From: Beijerinckiaceae bacterium
GTDB lineage: Bacteria; Pseudomonadota; Alphaproteobacteria; Rhizobiales; Beijerinckiaceae
Length of the DNA: 6,401 nucleotides
Assembly: GCA_947380915.1 (NCBI GenBank)
Contig: CANCSY010000186.1
Location: 1 to 6,401 of the forward strand
Direction: 5' to 3'
Positions 1 to 5,981 of this stretch are shown piece by piece (position 1 is the stretch's first letter; every line of letters starts with the position of its first letter). A program made the translations under genes and the position numbers. The notes below the pieces were generated by a model. It ran no database searches. It was not told the origin of the DNA and worked only from the letters and a program-made list of their open reading frames with translations.

Positions 1-77
1 TCCGCTTCAAGGCGAGCACCGACATCGCCACCACTAAAAACCGGAAGGAGAAATCGAATGCCTTGACTCAAAACTGA
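1..77 (+). CDS. istB: C-terminal end of IS21-family helper ATPase IstB (partial)
   Basis: Only the last 24 full codons are in the window (frame beginning at base 3), ending at TGA 75-77. They begin RFKASTDIATTKN and finish with a Lys/Asn-rich tail. IstB proteins of IS21 elements characteristically end with a '(S)YRFK/R' strand followed by a short basic tail, which fits, and the terminal repeats immediately downstream are of IS21 type. IstB is the AAA+ ATPase that helps the IstA transposase choose and capture target DNA. The ATPase domain lies outside the window, so whether the gene is intact cannot be judged. The family call leans on the adjacent element end; the short peptide alone would not be decisive. 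Confidence 0.5.
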   Translation, partial: RFKASTDIATTKNRKEKSNALTQN

Positions 78-97
78 CCCACGGAACATAAAAGGGC

Positions 98-143
98 GGG
101 TCACTTCTCAGTGAAAATCCCGGGTCAGTTCTTCGTGAAAATC
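98..143 (+). repeat. Tandem terminal repeats of the IS21 end
   Basis: Two copies of a 22-base unit, at 98-119 and 122-143, begin GGGTCA and end GTGAAAATC. They differ at only three positions in the middle, and the period is 24 bases. A partial inverted copy (AACTGACCC) lies at 72-80, across the istB stop. In IS21 elements such multiple terminal repeats are transposase binding sites; that role is inferred from the family. Confidence 0.75.
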
Positions 144-147
144 TACA

Positions 148-823
148 CTGTAACCAGGCTTTCACTTATCGACCGGCAATCTCGAATCCATTTGCGGCTC
201 TAGATAGTGCCCTCACGGCCCTTTGTGGGTCCAATCCCGGTCTCCCCGCGACCTGTGGTCTTTCTAACTGCTCAAAAAGCTCGGCGCCGCTCGTCCCTTA
301 CACGGCCGCGAACAAGTGCACGAATAATGGCGTCACGATCTCTGGTAATACTACTGCGCTGACTGCAGGGGTGTATTTCCTATCGGGCGTGCTGACGTTG
401 AAGGGAAGTGCCTTGGTGACGGGCACTGACGTGACTTTTATTCTCCTGCCAGGAGCCAGTATCAATACGAAAGGTGGCGGGAACTTCACAACCACTGGGC
501 CCAAATCCGCGCCGAGCACGGCATCGCTTCCCCCGGCCTTTCAAGCCTATACGAACCAGCTCCAGTATATGGGCCTCTACAACGCTTCAGCGACGCCTGT
601 GCAATTTGGTGGAAGCAGCAACATCAACATCACAGGAAACATCTACGCCCCAACCGCAGCGGTCACGTTCCAGGGCAACTCAGTGATTCTACTTTCTGGC
701 GGTGCAGGGTGTGGAGAGGTCATCGCTGCTTCCGTCACATTCAATGGCAACGCCAGTTTGGACTCGACAGGCTGCTCGACGGCGACGAAGCTGACCGCGC
801 AATATGTGTCTTTGGTGCAGTGA
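148..823 (+). pseudogene. TadG-like Flp pilus-associated protein, N-terminus lost at IS21 end
   Basis: An open frame of about 224 codons (in frame with 149) runs from the IS21 tip to TGA 821-823. The protein is rich in Gly, Ser, Thr and Asn and has the beta-strand repeat pattern of the C-terminal part of TadG-related proteins. It shows GVYFLSG, then TDVTFILLPGASI, then NITGNIYAPTAAVTFQGN, then a closing Cys-containing segment before VSLVQ. TadG proteins normally start with an N-terminal membrane anchor of the TadE/G type, followed by a long envelope domain. That start is absent because the IS element replaces it. There is no ATG, GTG or TTG in frame between the upstream stop at 89-91 and the GTG at 371, so only a fragment could be made. 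The frame remains open and well conserved in character, which suggests a recent insertion. It overlaps the tadE start by one base, so the two were translationally coupled. The family is confident; the exact role in Tad pili is not. Confidence 0.7.
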
Positions 824-1242
824 TGAGGAAGCTCGATCAGCGCGGCGTCGCAGCGCTGGAATTTTGCATAATCGCGACGCCGCTTTTCACATTGATGTTC
901 GTCATTTTCGATCTTGGTCGTTATGCGATCACCGTGCAGTCGTTGCAAATGCTCGCGAACGCCGAGGCGCGTGCGATCATGCTGAATTGCTACACGGCGA
1001 ACGCGGTGGTTAAGGCGTCACCTTCGGGCTGCACTACCGCCTACCTGTCCGCCGCGCAGAAACAGGCCGTTGCTCCGCTCCTCTATGCTGGCGGGCTCAT
1101 GCCAACAGTTAGAATCGCTGCGGCGGCGAATGGCGCCAGCCCGTTGACGGTGACTGTGTCTCAAACTGGCTTTAATATGCTTGTGCCGGTATGGGGGACG
1201 GCTCTTAATGCACCGAGCGTTTCGACCTCAATTCCGTTCTAG
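823..1242 (+). CDS. tadE: TadE-like pseudopilin
   Basis: This 139-residue protein belongs to the TadE family, minor pseudopilin-like components of the Flp/Tad pilus machine in the inner membrane and periplasm. The N-terminus MRKLDQRGVAALEF carries the family signature: a short basic leader, Gly8 as probable prepilin-peptidase cleavage site and Glu13 at +5. A single membrane segment covers about residues 9-32 and ends in FDLGRY. The rest is a periplasmic domain with Cys56 and Cys70, which could form a disulfide. The ATG overlaps the stop of the TadG-like frame (TGATG), which fixes this start over longer in-frame alternatives that would lie inside the upstream gene. No strong ribosome site is visible, so it probably relied on coupling to its broken neighbour. 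Expression may therefore now be reduced; this is inference. Confidence 0.85.
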   Translation: MRKLDQRGVAALEFCIIATPLFTLMFVIFDLGRYAITVQSLQMLANAEARAIMLNCYTANAVVKASPSGCTTAYLSAAQKQAVAPLLYAGGLMPTVRIAAAANGASPLTVTVSQTGFNMLVPVWGTALNAPSVSTSIPF

Positions 1243-1653
1243 TGCTTGCGCAGGGTGAAATCGTCATGCTGCGTCACGGACAGTTTGCGTCAGCATTGTA
1301 AAACGGTCCCTCGGCGAAGTAGCAGCGGCGACGCTGCCTAGTCAAATATAACTTGAATAGTATTCCACTCGCAAGCGTGGAGTAGGCGTGGGACTTGCTG
1401 CCGCCCTCTGCCGCCGCAAGTCCTTTAGTCTTCTTGATGTGGCGGGTGCACCGAGGGACCAGCGCCTTTGCAGTCGAAATCGGCGTTAGCCTAGTTCCGG
1501 TTCGTGCCGCTTATTGGGAACAGGTGGATGTAGTTCGCGTGGAGTATGCGGCTTGAAGGAAGCAGCACCATCGGAACAGCCCAGTTTAACGAGCCAATGT
1601 CCTGAGGAAGGTAGAGCGAGCATGGCCCTCCCTCCCACTGGGATCACGTCGGT
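1243..1653. other. Gene-free region between convergent tadE and flp
   Basis: About 410 bases separate the stop of tadE (+) from the stop of the pilin gene (-). I see no credible coding frame on either strand. The region holds the hairpin at 1391-1423, a weaker stem at 1361-1384 (TATTCCAC pairing with GTGGAGTA, one G-T wobble) and a 10-base inverted repeat, GGTCCCTCGG at 1305-1314 with its complement at 1451-1460. The half nearer the pilin (1470-1653) shows nothing I can name; it could be decayed sequence. Confidence 0.5.
1391..1423 (+). terminator. Hairpin, possible terminator after tadE
   Basis: GGACTTGC at 1391-1398 is perfectly complementary to GCAAGTCC at 1416-1423. The 17-base loop contains TGCCGCC twice. 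It is followed on the + strand by TTTAGTCTTCTT, a loosely T-rich tract. The position, about 150 bases beyond tadE and between convergent genes, fits a transcription terminator. The long loop and imperfect T tract keep confidence moderate; on the minus strand no T tract follows. Confidence 0.4.
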
Positions 1654-1869
1654 TTAACCCGCTACGGCGGTGGAGACAGCGGTGCTGATAGTGCTGATCG
1701 AGTTTGACAGCGCCAGTCCCAATCCGGCAGTGGTTCCGGTGCCGAACGCTGCTGCAATCGAGGCGACGATGCAGGCCGCGACGATCACGTACTCAAACGA
1801 AACCACTCCTCGCTTATCATTGCGAAGATGTTTAAGCAGGTTGTGCGACGAAATGTAATTGCTCAGCAT
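1654..1869 (-). CDS. flp: Flp-family type IVb major pilin precursor
   Basis: This 71-residue prepilin is the structural subunit of the Tad/Flp adhesive pilus. A 21-residue leader that is basic near its end (KHLRNDKRG) is followed by VVSFEYVIVAACIVASIAAA. Gly21 is the -1 residue of the prepilin-peptidase site, Glu26 is at +5 and Tyr27 at +6; this Glu-Tyr pair is diagnostic of Flp pilins. Mature length would be 50 residues, typical for the family, with a hydrophobic N-terminal helix (about 22-42) and a small Ser/Thr/Ala tail. The start at 1869 was chosen because AAAGGAG lies about 8 bases upstream; a longer frame adds nine residues but has no ribosome site. The gene stands alone, some 390 bases after the lipoprotein gene, so it probably has its own promoter. 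The processing peptidase (CpaA/TadV) is not in this window. Confidence 0.9.
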   Translation of the reverse strand: MLSNYISSHNLLKHLRNDKRGVVSFEYVIVAACIVASIAAAFGTGTTAGLGLALSNSISTISTAVSTAVAG

Positions 1870-1917
1870 AGCTGTACTCCTTTTATTGCTACGCATTATT
1901 GCGAGCCTTTCTATGTT

Positions 1918-2041
1918 TTTTATAACGAAGGACCATGAATTTTGCGTTTAAGGTTCTTCAAGAGCATCACATCGATAAGGTCAGTGTTGTAGAGATGCTG
2001 TGTATCGCGATGTTCGGTGTCAATTTTTTTTGAATTTTTTC
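1918..2041 (-). promoter_or_regulatory. Probable promoter and leader of the flp pilin gene
   Basis: On the minus strand a TTGACA box (2023 to 2018) is preceded directly by two A-tracts, AAAAAATTC then AAAAAAAA (about 2041 to 2024). This resembles an UP element next to a -35 box. No convincing -10 is seen at 16-18 bases (the 17-base position reads CAGCAT). A second candidate -10, TTATAA at 1925-1920, lies nearer the gene but lacks a clear -35. The leader would be about 40 or about 125 bases long, depending on which is used. A strong separate promoter would make sense for an abundantly needed pilin. The assignment is tentative. Confidence 0.3.
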
Positions 2042-2154
2042 GTATGTTTTGTTTTCCTGAGTGCTTGGTGCAACATCTTTCTAATGTGCGCCGGGCCCCA
2101 GAAAAGGCAACAGTTTCGGGCTTCGGTTTTTGCATGCGGACATTTAGGCTGATT

Positions 2155-2253
2155 TCACGATGGCTTCACCCTGCGTTCGGCCTTCTTTTTTTCAGCCTGA
2201 GCTTTTTCTACGTTCACCTCGCCCTTGTGCGGTCGCGGTTGTGCGGACTTCAT
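2155..2253 (-). CDS. Possible 32-residue Lys/Arg/Glu-rich peptide
   Basis: A short ATG frame starts 7 bases after the stop of the upstream lipoprotein gene and ends at TGA 2155-2157. The product begins MKSAQPRPHKGEVNV and continues as a charged segment, EKAQAEKKKAERRVK, that would form an amphipathic helix. No membrane segment, signal peptide or known domain is visible. Closeness to the preceding gene and non-random composition argue for translation by coupling or reinitiation. Against it are the very short length and a poor ribosome site (only CGG before TACATG). It could equally be the decayed tail of a longer gene. I do not recognise a family. Confidence 0.3.
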   Translation of the reverse strand: MKSAQPRPHKGEVNVEKAQAEKKKAERRVKPS

Positions 2254-2260
2254 GTACCGA

Positions 2261-2701
2261 TCATTGGGTGTTGGGTGCCAGGCTGTTGTCGTTAGACTGG
2301 TTTGCCGCGCTGCCTCCATTCCCGTCTAATGTGCGCTTCGGGCTCGCCGCCTCCCGCGTCCCCCTCTCGAACTCATTCACCGCCCTCACCATCTGCGCGC
2401 CGTTTCCGGGTATGTTGGTGTTGCGTGAATGACGGGGCCAGGGCGTAGCCGTCTGCAGGGCCAGGTTCGCGGCCTGGGCGTTGCCGGCGCCCGGCGAGAT
2501 CGTCAGGCTGCGACGCGTATAGTCGGCGGCGGGATCGTCGAAGGGAGCGGCGGCGACTTCGGCGCGGCGGGTACCCTCGGCCCACGAATAGCTGGAATAG
2601 CACTCCACCCTGTTGCATGTCGCGTAACCGGCTGAATTACAGCCGCCAAGCGCCGCCGCGAGTCCAAGCGCCGAGAAAATACGGAACGAAAGAGAACCCA
2701 T
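2261..2701 (-). CDS. Small lipoprotein of the Tad pilus locus
   Basis: This is a 146-residue predicted lipoprotein. The N-terminus MGSLSFRIFSALGLAAALGGC is a lipoprotein signal peptide with the lipobox LGGC, lipidated at Cys21. A second Cys pair lies at 29 and 34. The middle carries DYTRRSLTISPGAGNAQAAN (60-79) and then TPWPRHSRNTNIPGNGAQM (86-104). This pattern, a 'PWPR...N..I.GNG..M..AV' segment, resembles short uncharacterised lipoproteins encoded beside cpaC/cpaD in alphaproteobacterial Tad loci; that is a recollection, not a search. The C-terminal 35 residues are Asn/Ser/Gly-rich and probably disordered. GGAGG lies 7 bases before the ATG, and this ATG shares a base with the cpaC stop (TGATG), so translation is coupled to the secretin. 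It is much shorter than typical CpaD, so I do not call it that. A role near the secretin is inferred from position only. Confidence 0.7.
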   Translation of the reverse strand: MGSLSFRIFSALGLAAALGGCNSAGYATCNRVECYSSYSWAEGTRRAEVAAAPFDDPAADYTRRSLTISPGAGNAQAANLALQTATPWPRHSRNTNIPGNGAQMVRAVNEFERGTREAASPKRTLDGNGGSAANQSNDNSLAPNTQ

Positions 2702-4323
2702 CAGTTTGCCTCCAGGATGTGACCGTATGGCCCCCATAGGTCGCCGCCGTTAGTGACGAATTCCGTGTACCTTTTCTTCCGTTCCGTATTGCTCATCAGG
2801 AACAGGTCTATGTCGTTGGACGGGAGCGTGGTGTCGAAGGGCGTTGCGAGATTTTGGCCAGGGGCGACGGGCTTGACGAGGTGGGCGGAGACGATGACCA
2901 CGAGGTCGGTCTCTGACTTCTGGTAACTCGTCGAGCGGAACAATGCGCCCAGAACGGGGACGTTGCCGAGCCACGGCAGTTGCGAAAGCTGGTTGATGTC
3001 CTGTGCTTGCAGGAGGCCTGCGATGGCAAAGCTCTGGCCGTCACGCAGTTCGACCGTCGTGTCTGCGCTGCGTGTGTTCAGTTCCGGAATCTGCGTTCCG
3101 TTCACAATGACCGAAGATGTGCTGGAGACCTGGCAGACCTGTGGCGCCAGTCGCATGTTGATCAAGCCGGTGTTCAGCACGGTCGGGACGAAATTGAGCG
3201 TCACGCCGCAAGGATAATAGTTGACCGTGACCGTGGGTACAGCGCCGACGGTTCCCGGCTGCACAGTTGGCACCGGGACTTGGGCGCCAGCAAAAAAGCT
3301 TGCCTTCTCGCCTGATTGCGCAATCAGATCGGGCTCGGCGAGCGTTTTGACTAGACCCTTTACCTCCAGTGCTGAAATCAGTCCATCGACCCTCAGTTCT
3401 CCGGTATTGATGACCCGCGCCAGAAGCGCGCCGAAGGGTGTGGTTGTCGCGGAACCCGCGAAGAGCCCACTGAGGAGGGGGACCAGCGTGGCGCTGGTCA
3501 GGCCGCCTCCGGCGTTCGATTGAATGGTGGACCCGACCACGCCAATGGACTGGCCACCGAGGATGCCGCCGCCGGCTTTGGTGATGGAGCCGGAGGCCGC
3601 CGAATTTGCAACGGCTCCTAGCCCCGAAACGCCCAGTCCATTGCCGTTCTTGCTCTGGCCGAAGAAGTTCACCGCGAGATCGCGACCTGCGGTACGGTCG
3701 ACTTCGAGAAAGCGCACCTTCAGCCTGACTTGCTGTGTTGCGGAGATTCGCATGGCATTTATGACGGGCGCCTCTCTGCCTGCAGCGTCTTTTGGTGAAA
3801 GCGCTCTTGCCACATCGACCGCGCGCGCCGCTGCGGTAGCGTCGCTCGCCTCGCCACTCAGCACCACTTGTCCGTTCGCGCTTGTCACCTTGATGCCGTG
3901 CGAACCGGTGCTCGCGGCGATCCTCCCATTCAACGATGCTGCGTCGAGCGACACCTCGAGGTCAATGACTGCCACCAGGCGCTTGTCGACCCCGAATACT
4001 GAAATGTTCGTTGTCCCGACTTTCCTGCCCTGTACATAAAGCGTGTGATCGGTCATGGGCAAAAGGTCGGCGATCTCGGGCGACCCGATGACGGCGGTTG
4101 TAAATGGAGCCTTGAACGTCAGCGTCTTCGACTTGTTGAGCGTCACGGATATCCGCCGTACGGGTGTATCTTCGACGATTTGCGCCAAAGCCGCTCCACC
4201 GCATCCTGCGAACGTTAGGCCTGCGGTCATCAGTACCGCGACCGCGATGCCGCATATACGCCCCATGTGTCTACCGTGCTGCTCGGGGCCTCCAAAGGAC
4301 ATTTGCCGACCGTTGTGCTTCAT
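2701..4323 (-). CDS. cpaC: Tad pilus outer-membrane secretin CpaC/RcpA
   Basis: This 540-residue secretin forms the outer-membrane ring through which the Flp pilus emerges. A signal peptide covers about residues 1-47, with a hydrophobic core GIAVAVLMTAGLTF and probable cleavage after ALA. The N-terminal pilus/secretin domain follows (about 52-122, containing KAPFTTAVIGSPEIADLLP). A BON-like domain covers about 125-185 (GIKVTSANGQVVLSGEA). The secretin domain runs from about 195 to 485 and includes FFAGAQVPVPT (343-353) and the hallmark PWLGNVPVLGALFRS (450-464) near its end. A Gly/Ser/Ala-rich insert at about 225-300 corresponds to the membrane gate region. The start at 4323 is preceded by GGGAGAATTCGCG; a TTG six codons upstream would make a longer form but lacks such a site. 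Length is slightly above that of typical CpaC, mainly through the 45-residue leader. It lies about 90 bases downstream of tadD on the same strand and overlaps the next lipoprotein gene. No frameshift is seen; it appears intact. Confidence 0.93.
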   Translation of the reverse strand: MKHNGRQMSFGGPEQHGRHMGRICGIAVAVLMTAGLTFAGCGGAALAQIVEDTPVRRISVTLNKSKTLTFKAPFTTAVIGSPEIADLLPMTDHTLYVQGRKVGTTNISVFGVDKRLVAVIDLEVSLDAASLNGRIAASTGSHGIKVTSANGQVVLSGEASDATAAARAVDVARALSPKDAAGREAPVINAMRISATQQVRLKVRFLEVDRTAGRDLAVNFFGQSKNGNGLGVSGLGAVANSAASGSITKAGGGILGGQSIGVVGSTIQSNAGGGLTSATLVPLLSGLFAGSATTTPFGALLARVINTGELRVDGLISALEVKGLVKTLAEPDLIAQSGEKASFFAGAQVPVPTVQPGTVGAVPTVTVNYYPCGVTLNFVPTVLNTGLINMRLAPQVCQVSSTSSVIVNGTQIPELNTRSADTTVELRDGQSFAIAGLLQAQDINQLSQLPWLGNVPVLGALFRSTSYQKSETDLVVIVSAHLVKPVAPGQNLATPFDTTLPSNDIDLFLMSNTERKKRYTEFVTNGGDLWGPYGHILEAN

Positions 4324-4413
4324 CGCGAATTCTCCCGCCAATCTTCAATTTACGGGGCCGCCATACTCAATGGGCGTGGGCCGCGCGTTGCGATGGTAGC
4401 CGTCTGTCCATGC

Positions 4414-5019
4414 TCACTGAGCGCAGACGATGTTGCCGCAAGTCTCTCGCACCTTCGTGGGCTCAACGGCGTCCGGGGGGCGTTCAACGAATTTCGCGCT
4501 TTGATAGAGCAAGGCGAGATTGTTGGCCGCTTTCGCGTTGCCGGGGTCGAGGCGGATCGCCAGGTTGAAACTCGCCCTCGCCCTCCTGAAATCCCCTCGC
4601 AGCATGTATGAGTAGCCCTGATTGTTCAGGATGCTCGGGGTGTTGCCTACCAGGTTTACGGCTGCAGCGTAGCTGGGGTCGGCAAGATCATATCTCCCCA
4701 ATCGATCATAGCTCGCCGCCAGGCCGACCCAGGCGGTTGCGTCTTTGGGCGTTGTCTCCACTGCGTTTTGAAAGTACTGCTGAGCCAACCCGAAACTGCC
4801 TTCGTGAAAGCGCTGGATGCCCAATTTCACAGGCTCGTCCGAGGGGTAATATTTCATATCGAGCGGGTTCTGTTCCGTTACGGCGTTGGGCGTCAGCGGG
4901 GCCGTTGCTGTGGGTCCGCAGCCAGCCAAGGAGAGGACGATGATAGTCGCCATCCCTGCGGGAACGACACCTTTCGTAAGTGCGGCAATGGGCAGAGCCA
5001 AATTCGTCAATGGAGCCAT
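4414..5019 (-). CDS. tadD: TPR lipoprotein, TadD-type pilus assembly factor
   Basis: This 201-residue predicted lipoprotein resembles TadD, which is required for assembling the Tad secretin and pilus. The signal segment contains MATIIVLSLAGC, with lipobox LAGC and lipidated Cys34. Tetratricopeptide repeats follow at about 63-96 (FHEGSFGLAQQYFQNAVETTP), 97-130 (LAASYDRLGRYDLADPSYAAA) and 131-164 (NNQGYSYMLRGDFRRARASF, ending AIRLDPGNAKA). A short C-terminal tail has Cys194 and Cys199. The ATG at 5019 is favoured by AAGG about 8 bases upstream. An internal Met23 would give a more compact signal peptide, but GCAGGG sits too close to it. This is the first gene of the minus-strand group and is followed by cpaC, an arrangement consistent with a Tad operon. 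A TPR lipoprotein alone would be ambiguous; the neighbours make TadD the best call. Confidence 0.8.
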   Translation of the reverse strand: MAPLTNLALPIAALTKGVVPAGMATIIVLSLAGCGPTATAPLTPNAVTEQNPLDMKYYPSDEPVKLGIQRFHEGSFGLAQQYFQNAVETTPKDATAWVGLAASYDRLGRYDLADPSYAAAVNLVGNTPSILNNQGYSYMLRGDFRRARASFNLAIRLDPGNAKAANNLALLYQSAKFVERPPDAVEPTKVRETCGNIVCAQ

Positions 5020-5656
5020 TTACCCAACCTTCGTCTCTCTTGATGCGGTCGTCCAACCCTTAGATCTTGGCGCGCACCAACCGGGCCGGCGGGACCGTCG
5101 CCGTGTCTGCTGTGGTGAGATGATTCGCCAAAATCTCATTCATTATTATCACTCAAGAATTGACATGCACATGTCTTTAAAAAGATGAAATATTGCTTTG
5201 GGGTATCAATACAACAGCTGTGTCGTAAGTATTCGTTTACTTAGAATAATGAACCTGGGGCATTTGTACAAACGTCATGCGCTGCCTGTAGTTTTTTATT
5301 GTGGATTGCGAAGCCGCTGGGTCCGGAGATGCGGCGGATACCATTCCTTTGGCCGAACCTTTCATCATAAGCGATGGGTCAGTTTGGGGTACTTTGTATG
5401 CGAGGCGTGCTCTGACTTATGACCACGTAAGCTGCCATTAGATTTGCTTCGCGGTGGCTTACTCGGGCGTCTATAGCGGAGCAGGGTAGAATTGAGTTGC
5501 GCTGGTAGTCGCCGCTCAAAGAGATGAAGCAGGCTGTGCGATGAGAGGCGCATACAAGGTCTCACCGAGAGCCCCAAGTCTGGGAGGCCGTCGAACCATC
5601 ACTTCGTTGATTGAGTAGACAGATGACAATGGTGGCTTTTGAGGATTCTGACTGGC
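5020..5656. other. Gene-free region upstream of the tadD-cpaC group
   Basis: About 640 bases lie between the tadD start and the end of the hlyD remnant. No frame on either strand has a believable protein: the longest short frames have no ribosome sites or domain features. The part from about 5120 to 5260 is distinctly AT-rich and is the likely promoter zone for tadD. The part from about 5400 to 5656 shows nothing identifiable and may be decayed sequence downstream of hlyD. Confidence 0.5.
5141..5175 (-). promoter_or_regulatory. Candidate promoter and operator for tadD-cpaC
   Basis: Reading on the minus strand, GATAATAATG (5150 to 5141) looks like a -10 element. No TTGACA-like -35 lies at the right distance. 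Instead, an inverted repeat, GACATG-CA-CATGTC (5162-5175), occupies the -35 position, as is common for activator-dependent or regulated promoters. Read on the + strand the same stretch contains TTGACA (5160-5165), but no -10 follows. The RNA leader to the tadD start would be about 120 bases. This rests on pattern only. Confidence 0.25.
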
Positions 5657-5981
5657 TCACTGCGCTTCCCGGAATGCTCTCGTCACCTTGTTCGCTAGCG
5701 GTTTCGTCAGATAGGACAAGACGGTGCGTGTCGAAGTCTGGATGAAAGTCTCCACCGGCATGCCGGGGATCAGCCGCGTCGCTCCCAGACGGGCGACTTC
5801 GCCAGGCGCGAGGGCGATCCGCACCGTGTAATATGAAGAACAAGGCGTGGATCGTTGGTGAGGTCGGCTGAAATCAGCGAGACTTCCCCGAAAATTTCGG
5901 GCGTCGTGCGCTGGTTGAAGGCGAAAAACCTCAGGTTCGCCTGCTGGCCTATACGCAATTGGTCGATATCCTGCGGCGCTA
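5657..5981 (-). pseudogene. C-terminal remnant of a HlyD/PrsE-type secretion membrane fusion protein
   Basis: The two parts of this remnant are in different frames. Upstream, LAPQDIDQLRIGQQANLRFF followed by AFNQRTTPEIFGEVSLISAD is read from about 5981 to 5845. Downstream, SYYTVRIALAPGEVARLG, then PGMPVETFIQTSTRTVLSYL, then KPLANKVTRAFREAQ and a stop at 5657-5659 are read from 5836 onward. Together these are the continuous C-terminal region (barrel and final helix) of HlyD-family adaptors, which link a type I secretion ABC transporter to TolC across the periplasm. One base is missing between about 5836 and 5844; adding one would restore the frame. All of the N-terminal coiled-coil part is gone, because IS630 sequence begins at the remnant's upstream edge. 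The gene is therefore dead twice over. The family is clear from the motifs; the exported substrate is unknown. Confidence 0.88.

Larger units (their letters stand above)
1..147 (+). mobile_element. Right end of an IS21-family insertion sequence
   Basis: This segment joins the istB tail to a short non-coding terminus with two tandem 22-base repeats. It finishes in the bases TCTACA at about 147, so the outward-reading tip begins TGTAGATTTTCAC. IS21 elements end in 5'-TG...CA-3' and carry several internal copies of a terminal repeat that bind IstA, both seen here. Immediately beyond 147 the sequence becomes TadG-like coding sequence. The left end and any target-site duplication are outside the window, so the exact boundary is approximate by a base or two. 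Confidence 0.7.

Noticed and set aside
98..143. Could the short tandem repeats be a CRISPR array?
   Set aside because: Only two units with a 2-base gap, no spacers; they match IS21 terminal repeat architecture.
709..822. Longer tadE start giving 38 extra N-terminal residues
   Set aside because: It would lie inside the TadG-like coding sequence and bury the short leader that TadE proteins need for prepilin-type processing; the ATG at 823 fits the family.
643..948. Minus-strand 101-residue frame across the tadG/tadE junction
   Set aside because: Antisense to two genes with clear family motifs.
1920..2135. Minus-strand 71-residue frame upstream of flp
   Set aside because: It runs through the poly-A promoter-like tract, has no ribosome site and no recognisable domain.
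2017..2295. + strand 92-residue Phe-rich frame
   Set aside because: Its hydrophobicity comes from reading the T-rich complement of the pilin leader and the small Lys-rich frame; no ribosome site.
2963..4039. Several long + strand open frames opposite the secretin gene (for example 3221-3523 and 3524-4039)
   Set aside because: They are antisense shadows of a clear secretin, with Ser/Pro/Thr-rich low-information proteins and no ribosome sites.
5160..5188. + strand promoter starting at TTGACA (5160-5165)
   Set aside because: No -10-like hexamer at 16-18 bases and no gene follows on the + strand.
5198..5422. + strand 74-residue frame in the region upstream of tadD
   Set aside because: No ribosome site, no domain, unusual composition; likely random in a non-coding region.
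5562..5843. Minus-strand 93-residue frame overlapping the hlyD remnant
   Set aside because: It is an alternative frame of the hlyD C-terminus; the HlyD motifs read in a different frame.
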